Of a stretch of 12,544 nucleotides of DNA, positions 1 to 5,683 are shown piece after piece; positions within the stretch are counted from its first letter, which is position 1; each line of letters opens with the position of its first letter. The notes beneath the pieces are model-generated. The model was not told the DNA's origin, made no database searches, and worked only from the letters and a program-made list of their open reading frames with translations. The stretch is taken from assembly GCA_011526275.1 (NCBI GenBank), contig WTJP01000082.1, positions 1 through 12,544 on the forward strand, written 5' to 3'. The DNA is from Candidatus Arcticimaribacter sp. (GTDB taxonomy: Bacteria > Bacteroidota > Bacteroidia > Flavobacteriales > Flavobacteriaceae). Made by a program: the position numbers and the translations under genes.

Positions 1-157
1 TCCAACCACGCATGGCCGGGTCGAGCGAGATGTAGTGTTGTTCCACCAACATTTCTCCATCTTCCAATGCGCGAATGGGCGTAGAAGTAAAGGTCCAAGT
101 ATCTTCATTGGGAACGCCAACAGGGCGTTGAGCTAGTATTTGTTGTTTGTTTTCCAT
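1..157 (-). CDS. NADP-dependent medium-chain oxidoreductase (CurA/YncB-like), N-terminal part
   Basis: This is the first 52 codons of a gene that leaves the window at its left edge. The peptide starts MENKQQILAQRPVGVP and continues through a segment reading QHYISLDPAMRGW. A short N-terminal strand followed by a 'LDPxMRG' motif is characteristic of the zinc-free, NADP-dependent MDR enzymes related to E. coli curcumin reductase CurA, leukotriene B4 12-hydroxydehydrogenase and plant alkenal reductases, which reduce carbon-carbon double bonds of enones. The ATG is the first in frame and lies 74 bases from the divergent Dabb gene, so the two may share a control region. The cofactor-binding Rossmann half is outside the window, so substrate and completeness cannot be judged. 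Family call is fairly secure from the motif; function is inferred. Confidence 0.8.
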   Translation of the reverse strand, partial: MENKQQILAQRPVGVPNEDTWTFTSTPIRALEDGEMLVEQHYISLDPAMRGW

Positions 158-231
158 GCTTAAATCTAATAAAAAAAGAAGGAGGTAAATGCAGCACTTC
201 TCGTTTTTTCAATAATTTTAAGAAAAACAAA
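158..231. promoter_or_regulatory. Divergent intergenic region, MDR oxidoreductase / Dabb gene
   Basis: These 74 AT-rich bases separate two divergently read start codons, so promoters for both genes are expected here or in the neighbouring coding ends. Imperfect matches to the Bacteroidota -7 element TAnnTTTG exist (TAATTTTA at 213-220 on plus; TAGATTTA just ahead of the minus-strand start), but both sit too close to the start codons and lack a TTG box at the right distance. No exact promoter is called. Confidence 0.3.
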
Positions 232-618
232 ATGAGAACATTAACCTTTTTGATTTTCAGTTGTATCATTCCCCTTTTAAACCCTTCGAACTCCCTACCT
301 AATGACAACCCTATGGAAAGAAAACTACAACACATTGTCCTCATTGAATTTAAAGCGGGAACACAACCTGAAGACATACAAGCGGTGAAAACAGCAGCAC
401 TCAAGTTACAGGAGATACCGGGAGTAATGGCGTTGCGTTTTAGCGAAAATGTATCGCCAGAAAACTTAAATAAAAACTATACCCATGCCTTGACCATGTG
501 GTTTAAAACCACAAGTGATCGGGATGAAGTGTATTTACCTCACCCCAAGCACCAAAAATTTGTGGATTTCTTTGTTCCCTACACGGCCAATGTCTTGGTC
601 TTCGACTATTGGGAGTAG
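232..618 (+). CDS. Dabb (stress-responsive A/B barrel) protein with possible export signal
   Basis: A 128-residue protein. Residues about 28-127 carry the marks of the Dabb dimeric alpha/beta barrel fold: a first strand LQHIVLIEFK with His34, a helix, the EIPGV turn, and the late motif HPKHQKF with His104 and His107 before a closing strand VLVFDYW. Dabb proteins are small homodimers; some are stress-induced in plants, others are olivetolic-acid-cyclase-like, and most bacterial ones have no known substrate. The first 22 residues (one Arg, then a hydrophobic run LTFLIFSCIIPLL) look like a signal peptide; there is no good lipobox. An alternative start at 313 would give a bare cytosolic Dabb domain of 101 residues. 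I prefer 232 because the extension is hydrophobic rather than random. The stop is only 4 bases from the convergent GH65 stop. Confidence 0.8.
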   Translation: MRTLTFLIFSCIIPLLNPSNSLPNDNPMERKLQHIVLIEFKAGTQPEDIQAVKTAALKLQEIPGVMALRFSENVSPENLNKNYTHALTMWFKTTSDRDEVYLPHPKHQKFVDFFVPYTANVLVFDYWE

Positions 619-622
619 TTCC

Positions 623-2926
623 TTACACGCTCAGTTCAATGGAGCCTGTAAAACGGTGTTTTTCGCCTCGAACAACGACACTACAATCGGCTTCATTATC
701 TACCGTACAGCAAAAACGACCTTGGGTTAGCTGCAACGTATAGATGGTATCCCTAAAGTTAATTTTAAAGCTTAAACCTTCCCATGCCTCCGGGAGATTT
801 GGTTCGAACGACAATTGACCATCGATCACCCGCATGCCGGCAAAGCCTTCCACGATACTCATCCAGGTTCCAGCCATGGAGGTAATGTGCAATCCTTCTT
901 CTACTTCGGCATTGTAATCGTCTAGATCCAAGCGAGAAGTACGCAGATAGAAGGCATAGGCTTGTTCGTTCTTGTTTAATTTTGAAGCCATAATGGCGTG
1001 TACACAAGGCGACAAAGACGATTCATGGACCGTAAAAGGCTCATAGAAATCGAAATTGCGCTCCAAGGTGTCTAGATCGAATTGATCTTCAAAGAAATAC
1101 ATCCCTTGCAACACATCGGCTTGTTTGATGTAGGGGGAACGCAAAATACGGTCCCAAGACCAATGCTGATTTATTGGACGTTCTTTGGGGTCTAAATCGG
1201 CAACCTTAACCATTTCTTTGTCCAAGAAACCGTCTTGTTGGAGAACCACTCCTAAGGCAGCATCTTCGGGCAAATACATTTGTTCTGCCGTTTTATTCCA
1301 TTGCTCTAACTCTGCTTCACTGAAGTTGGTTTTTGCCTCGATTCGCGCCGCCTCCTCGGGGGCAGTTGATCGAAGTTGCTCAATTTGTTCCGCAGTATAG
1401 CGCAAACACCATTGGGCACTGTAGTTGGTGTACCAGTTGTTGTTTACGTTGTTTTCATATTCGTTTGGCCCGGTTACGCCAAGAATAACATATTGATTTT
1501 TCGCTGCCGAAAAAGAAGCCCGTTGTGCCCAAAAACGACTGATACCAATGAGTACCTCCAAGCCCATCTCGGAAATATAGCTTAAATCACCAGTGTAACG
1601 GGTGTAGTTAAAAATAGCAAAGGCAATGGCACTGTTTCGGTGGATTTCTTCAAACGTAATTTCCCACTCATTGTGACATTCTTCCCCATTCATGGTAACC
1701 ATAGGGTAGAGTGCTGCTCCTTTGGTAAACCCAAGTTTCCCAGCGTTTTCAATCGCTCTATCGAGTTGAAGGTAACGGTAGGTCAATAAATTACGAGCAA
1801 CTTTCTGGTTTTTAGTCGCCATGTAGAAAGGAATACAATAGGCCTCGGTATCCCAGTAGGTGCTTCCGCCATATTTCTCTCCGGTAAATCCTTTCGGTCC
1901 AATGTTGAGTCCGGCATCTTCTCCTGTGTAGGTTTGGTTGAGTTGGAAAATATTAAAGCGAATGGCTTGTTGTGCTTTAACATCGCCTTCAATGGTGATA
2001 TCAGCACTTTTCCAAACCGCAGCCCATGCCTCATTTTGTTCGGCTAATAAAGCGGAAAAAGAAAGGTTTTTGGCATCGTCTAAAACGGTTTGTGCAGCCG
2101 CTTTTAAAGCTGTTTTTTCGTGCTTTCGACTACTCACATACCCCCCAAGTTTAAGCAAACTCAAGGTCTTTCCTGCTGCGAGCTGGTGCTGGTAGGTAGT
2201 CCCTGCTTTTTTATCGGTTTGGAAGGCTGCTCCCTCAAGGGCCAAGGCCTCCTGCGCTTCAAAAAGCGAACTCGCCATAAAGGTTCCTACAGAAAAGGCC
2301 GTCTTTAAGGTTTGGGCTTCAATATAGGCCTGTGCTGCTTGCGCCTCTACCGCGTCGATGGCCCAAAATTGGTCGTCCCAATTGCTGTCTTGGTTGCTGA
2401 TACCCGCATCGACATAGGGAGAAATTTCTACATTCACCTCTTGATTTGCCGTTATGGAGTACTGAATAACGCCAAGTTCGGGTCGCGCTAAAGACAAAAA
2501 GCGTTGGCTCTCCAAACTAAGTTCGAGTCCGTTCTCCAACTCAGCGGTAAACGCACGGGTATAAAGTCCGTTTTGCATGTCGAGTTCACGACGATAGGCT
2601 TTTACGGCTTTTACGGTATTTAAGTCAAAAACAACCCCATTGATTTTTAGGTCGATTCCAATCCAGTTGGGTGCGTTCAATACCTTGGCAAAATATTCTG
2701 GGTAGCCGTTTTTCCACCAGCCAACTTTGGTTTTATCGGGATAATAGACTCCCCCCACATAGCTTCCTTGGAAGGTGGGTCCGCTGTAGTGTTCTTCAAA
2801 ATTTGCGCGTTGCCCCATGGCGCCGTTCCCAAGGCTAAAAATACTTTCAGAGGCTTCAACATTGTCTGGATTCCACCCTTCTTCGATGATTTTCCATGGG
2901 TGGTGTGGGTAGTGTTCTAGTTTCAT
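623..2926 (-). CDS. GH65 glycoside phosphorylase, probably maltose phosphorylase
   Basis: A 767-residue cytoplasmic enzyme of normal GH65 length. An N-terminal beta-sandwich (about 1-240, with ESIFSLGNGAMGQRANFEE) is followed by an (alpha/alpha)6 barrel (about 300-690) and a small C-terminal beta domain. Glu489 in VTGPNEYENNVNNN is the general acid; Lys601 in the KQADVL motif and His634 in HESSLSPCVHA belong to the conserved active-site/phosphate region. His418-Asn419-Glu420 in NGEECHNEWEITFEEIHRN matches, as I recall it, the substrate loop of maltose phosphorylases rather than that of trehalose or kojibiose phosphorylases. Expected reaction: maltose + phosphate to beta-glucose 1-phosphate + glucose, with inversion. 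The frame stays open upstream to an ATG at 2977, but that would overlap pgmB by 47 bases; the ATG at 2926, 4 bases after the pgmB stop, starts the conserved sequence. The family is secure; the disaccharide is inferred. Confidence 0.93.
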   Translation of the reverse strand: MKLEHYPHHPWKIIEEGWNPDNVEASESIFSLGNGAMGQRANFEEHYSGPTFQGSYVGGVYYPDKTKVGWWKNGYPEYFAKVLNAPNWIGIDLKINGVVFDLNTVKAVKAYRRELDMQNGLYTRAFTAELENGLELSLESQRFLSLARPELGVIQYSITANQEVNVEISPYVDAGISNQDSNWDDQFWAIDAVEAQAAQAYIEAQTLKTAFSVGTFMASSLFEAQEALALEGAAFQTDKKAGTTYQHQLAAGKTLSLLKLGGYVSSRKHEKTALKAAAQTVLDDAKNLSFSALLAEQNEAWAAVWKSADITIEGDVKAQQAIRFNIFQLNQTYTGEDAGLNIGPKGFTGEKYGGSTYWDTEAYCIPFYMATKNQKVARNLLTYRYLQLDRAIENAGKLGFTKGAALYPMVTMNGEECHNEWEITFEEIHRNSAIAFAIFNYTRYTGDLSYISEMGLEVLIGISRFWAQRASFSAAKNQYVILGVTGPNEYENNVNNNWYTNYSAQWCLRYTAEQIEQLRSTAPEEAARIEAKTNFSEAELEQWNKTAEQMYLPEDAALGVVLQQDGFLDKEMVKVADLDPKERPINQHWSWDRILRSPYIKQADVLQGMYFFEDQFDLDTLERNFDFYEPFTVHESSLSPCVHAIMASKLNKNEQAYAFYLRTSRLDLDDYNAEVEEGLHITSMAGTWMSIVEGFAGMRVIDGQLSFEPNLPEAWEGLSFKINFRDTIYTLQLTQGRFCCTVDNEADCSVVVRGEKHRFTGSIELSV

Positions 2927-2930
2927 TGGA

Positions 2931-3608
2931 TTATAATGATCGAATAAAGGCTGTTGTAATTTGGTCCATTGCATCAAAACAATGATCGGCGGTCTTCACT
3001 TCGTCGGCTCCCCCCATGCCAATGGTGGTCATTCCTGCGGCTTTTGCAGCAGCTATTCCTGCAGCGGCATCTTCAAAAACCACACAGTTTTCTGGAGCTT
3101 GTTGGAGTAATTCGGCTCCCTTTAAGAACACCTCAGGGTCGGGTTTTGATTTGCTCACGTGATTCCCATCGACGATGGCGTTGAAGTAGGAAGTGATATT
3201 GAGTTTTTCTAAAATGCGGGTGGCATTTTTACTGGCAGAACCCAAGGCTACGGGGATATTATTTTCTTGGGCAAACTGTAGTAATTCCAACACACCAGGC
3301 AAGATTTCCTCTCGGCCCATGGCGTCGATTTGCTGCAAGTAATCCTCGTTTTTTTCAATTAATAAGGCCTCTTTTTCTTCGGCTGAAAGTTGGACGCCTG
3401 CCCAACCCAAAATGCGTTCAAGCGATTCTACACGGCTCACTCCTTTGAGCGATTCGTTTTGCTCATGGCTTAAGGTGAAACCTACTTTTTCACCGATGCG
3501 TTTCCAAGCGGTGAAATGATATTTTGCGGTATCGACGATTACACCGTCGAGATCAAAAATAAATGCTTTCAATGGTTTAATTTCTAGTTTGTGGTTAGGG
3601 TTAACCAA
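2931..3608 (-). CDS. pgmB: Beta-phosphoglucomutase
   Basis: A 225-residue HAD-superfamily enzyme that converts beta-glucose 1-phosphate to glucose 6-phosphate. The catalytic set can be read directly: Asp19 (nucleophile) and Asp21 (acid/base) in FDLDGVIVD, His31, Lys55 and Arg59 in SLKGVSR, Ser124 in GSASKN, Lys155 in SKSKPDPEVF, and Glu179-Asp180 in VFEDAAAGI. These correspond to D8, D10, H20, K45, R49, S114, K145, E169 and D170 of the Lactococcus lactis enzyme with an almost constant offset of 10-11, so this is a true beta-phosphoglucomutase rather than a generic HAD phosphatase. The helical cap is residues about 30-100. It lies 4 bases upstream of the GH65 gene whose beta-anomer product it consumes, and 17 bases downstream of the YkuK gene. 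About ten extra N-terminal residues precede the first strand; no better start is visible. Confidence 0.95.
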   Translation of the reverse strand: MVNPNHKLEIKPLKAFIFDLDGVIVDTAKYHFTAWKRIGEKVGFTLSHEQNESLKGVSRVESLERILGWAGVQLSAEEKEALLIEKNEDYLQQIDAMGREEILPGVLELLQFAQENNIPVALGSASKNATRILEKLNITSYFNAIVDGNHVSKSKPDPEVFLKGAELLQQAPENCVVFEDAAAGIAAAKAAGMTTIGMGGADEVKTADHCFDAMDQITTAFIRSL

Positions 3609-3625
3609 TCAATTGGTTTTGGTTG

Positions 3626-4120
3626 TTATTTACAGTGGTAGTCGGCAGCTCGGGTAGCGATTTGTCCGTGGGGTTTTATGTTTACTTTATAGCCCAAGGA
3701 GTTGGCCCACCCTCGGGTGGCGTTGACCAATTTATTGGACTTAAAGTTTTCATCTTCGTTGTAATCCATGTCGATTTCTGCCTTTACATTCAAGCGCTCC
3801 CGAATCCATTCGGCTACATCGATACTCATCTCGGTTTCTTTCCATAAACGCGTCCATAGGTCCTTGATTTGCGGCACTCCACTTTTCTTTAAAATATAGT
3901 GCACCCCGCGGTTGCCAAAGCGGTAGGCAATTACGGTAATGTAACGGGTTTGTTTGGCGATGCTTTGCGAATCGGTACCAATATGAATGGAGACAAACGG
4001 ATTTTCTGCAAGGATTTTCCGGGTGTGGTCGATGGGATCGATTTTGTTCCCGTGGATATCCTTAAAATCTAGTGCTTCATTCATCGATTCGAAGATAAAA
4101 TATTTCTGAAATAAAGCCAT
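3626..4120 (-). CDS. YkuK-type RNase H-like protein (DUF458 family)
   Basis: A 164-residue soluble protein of the RNase H-like family typified by Bacillus subtilis YkuK, whose biological role is not established. Recognisable features: the first core strand FVSIHIGTDSQ with Asp50; a second strand RYITVIAYRF; Glu95 and Glu97 in the central helix (LWKETEMS); Asp117 and Asp119 in AEIDMDYNEDENFKSNKLV; and the closing segment KPHGQIATRAADYHCK with Asp160. The four acidic positions are arranged as expected for a two-metal RNase H fold, so nuclease activity is possible but unproven. The start at 4120 follows the microprotein stop by 45 bases; a Met at residue 13 is an alternative start. It sits 17 bases before pgmB, suggesting co-transcription with a sugar phosphorolysis pair, which gives no obvious clue to its function. 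Confidence 0.85.
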   Translation of the reverse strand: MALFQKYFIFESMNEALDFKDIHGNKIDPIDHTRKILAENPFVSIHIGTDSQSIAKQTRYITVIAYRFGNRGVHYILKKSGVPQIKDLWTRLWKETEMSIDVAEWIRERLNVKAEIDMDYNEDENFKSNKLVNATRGWANSLGYKVNIKPHGQIATRAADYHCK

Positions 4121-4165
4121 CTTACTGCTGGCAGAATGACAAATAAGCTTACTAAAACGTTTCTC

Positions 4166-4285
4166 CTATTTTTTTGGACGTAAAAACCACAGCGGAAAGA
4201 CCAAAAACAAAGCGAATACTTTAAAATACCAGCCCACTATGGGCACCAGTATCATGAGCAAAATGGTCCACTGTTTTTGATTCAT
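4166..4285 (-). CDS. 39-residue membrane microprotein coupled to the AGCS symporter gene
   Basis: A complete small frame: ATG at 4285, TAG at 4168-4166. The peptide begins MNQKQWTILLMILVPIVG and ends FLRPKK. From Trp6 to Leu35 it is almost wholly hydrophobic and aromatic, broken only by Gly18 and Lys22, and it ends in three basic residues (Arg36, Lys38, Lys39), so one long transmembrane helix or a short hairpin with a cytoplasmic C terminus is likely. Its ATG follows the TAA of the symporter gene with no base between, which suggests translational coupling. The frame fills most of the 165 bases otherwise empty between the symporter and YkuK genes. No family is recognised. Small membrane partners of other sodium symporters are known (YjcH with ActP, YhdT with PanF), so an accessory role is plausible but inferred. 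Confidence 0.7.
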   Translation of the reverse strand: MNQKQWTILLMILVPIVGWYFKVFALFLVFPLWFLRPKK

Positions 4286-5623
4286 TTAAAGTGGCTTTGG
4301 CAAAAGGTTAATGCGTGCTTTCACGCGTTTCGAGAGGTAGAGAATGGTGAGCATGTTGGGGATACACATAAGCGCAAAAGAGAGGTCAATGATACCAATA
4401 ACAACATCGACTGTTGCGATAGCCGAAAGCACAATGCTAAACAAATAGAAGTAGTTGTACAAATAGCCCCACTTGCGTTGGCTTAAAAAGCCGAGACATT
4501 TTACACCGTAATAGGAGTAAGTAAAGAGGGTAGAAATCCCGAAAACAAGCACCATGAGGAGGAGCAATTGATCTCCAATTCCAAAGAACAATTGATCGAA
4601 AGCCGCTAGGGTTAATACGATTCCGTTGAGGTCATTCTCTAAATGCGCCCCACTAATGATGATGATGATCCCCGTTATCGAGCAAACCAATACAGTATCG
4701 AGCAAAGGCCCTAAACCTGCGACTAAACCTTCGTGTAAAGGCTCTTTGGTTTCAGATTGTCCGTGGTACATGGGCGCATTCCCCACGCCACTTTCATTGG
4801 AGAAAACCGCTCGACGAATCCCTAAAAAGACCAAGCCCCAAAACCCACCTGTAAAGGCGGTATTGAAATTAAACGCTTCTGTAAATATAGAAGCTAAGGC
4901 AGGGCCAATGGCCGAAAAGTTGGTCATTAGAATAAACACCCCCATACTAAAGTAAAGCAAGACCATAACTGGGACTAGCTTAGAGGTTACCTTCACAATT
5001 TTTTGTAGTCCGCCCAGTATTACCCAAGCGCTGATGAGAACAAAAACGACTCCCAAAAGTATTTTCCAGTTGAGCTCCCCTAAGGCAAAATAACGGTCGG
5101 GTTCCACTACGGTAATTACTGTTTGGGTGAGTTGATTGGCGGTAAAGGCGGGTAAAACCCCAAAAAGACCAGCGAAAGAAAACCACCACCCCAAGTATTT
5201 TCCCATTTTGGGTAAGCCCAGTTGCATGTAGTACATGGGACCGCCCAACGGACTGCCATCTTCTTCTTTCTCGCGTAGCATGACCGCTAAACTGCTGCTG
5301 TAAAATTTAATCACGGTGCCCAGTGCTGCGGTAATCCACATCCAAAGTAAAACCCCAGGTCCACCCATATAAATCGCGATGGCTACTCCAGAGATGTTCC
5401 CCAAGCCAACGGTAGAAGCCAAGACGGCCGAAAGCGCTTCGAAACGAGAAATCCCTTGGGTGTTTTCTTTTTGAAAGAGTAAACGCCAGCCGCTCCCCAC
5501 ATGTTGAAGGGCATAGCCTCGTGATTGAACAAGCAGAAATAGTCCTCCACCCACGATGAGGGTAAACATGACCCATTCCAGCGATTGAATGAGTTGATTG
5601 ATTATGCTAGCGAGGGCATCCAT
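4286..5623 (-). CDS. AGCS-family sodium:alanine/glycine symporter
   Basis: A 445-residue inner-membrane protein with about 10-11 hydrophobic helices. The family signature is clear at residues 68-96, including GLGNISGVAIAIYMGGPG followed by WMW, and a second conserved block reads EPLHEGLVAGLGPLLDT before a membrane segment. AGCS (AlsT/DagA-type) carriers import alanine, glycine or D-alanine with Na+ or H+. Length is within the family's usual 440-540 range, towards the short end. The ATG at 5623 precedes the expected N-terminal helix. Only 17 bases lie between this ATG and the hairpin of the terminator that ends the M13 gene, so there is no room for a promoter after the terminator. It is the first gene of a tight run (microprotein, YkuK, pgmB, GH65). 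The exact amino acid transported is not determinable. Confidence 0.92.
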   Translation of the reverse strand: MDALASIINQLIQSLEWVMFTLIVGGGLFLLVQSRGYALQHVGSGWRLLFQKENTQGISRFEALSAVLASTVGLGNISGVAIAIYMGGPGVLLWMWITAALGTVIKFYSSSLAVMLREKEEDGSPLGGPMYYMQLGLPKMGKYLGWWFSFAGLFGVLPAFTANQLTQTVITVVEPDRYFALGELNWKILLGVVFVLISAWVILGGLQKIVKVTSKLVPVMVLLYFSMGVFILMTNFSAIGPALASIFTEAFNFNTAFTGGFWGLVFLGIRRAVFSNESGVGNAPMYHGQSETKEPLHEGLVAGLGPLLDTVLVCSITGIIIIISGAHLENDLNGIVLTLAAFDQLFFGIGDQLLLLMVLVFGISTLFTYSYYGVKCLGFLSQRKWGYLYNYFYLFSIVLSAIATVDVVIGIIDLSFALMCIPNMLTILYLSKRVKARINLLPKPL

Positions 5624-5629
5624 ACAGCG

Positions 5630-5664
5630 AAAATAAAAAAGCCAAGGGGATTCCCTTGGCTTTT
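5630..5664 (-). terminator. Intrinsic terminator after the M13 peptidase gene
   Basis: A perfect 8-bp stem (GCCAAGGG at 5641-5648 with CCCTTGGC at 5653-5660) closes a 4-base loop. On the minus strand it is followed by a T-rich tract (TTTTTTATTTT, 5640-5630). It begins 23 bases after the M13 stop codon, the usual place. A/T flanks could extend the stem to 12 bp and also give weak function on the plus strand. The T tract ends 6 bases before the AGCS start codon. Confidence 0.88.
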
Positions 5665-5683
5665 GTTCGAAAAAGCGATGCGT

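Noticed and set aside
2927..2977. 17-codon N-terminal extension of the GH65 frame
   Set aside because: It would overlap the 3' end of pgmB and carries no GH65 homology that I recognise; the ATG at 2926, 4 bases after the pgmB stop, begins the conserved N terminus.
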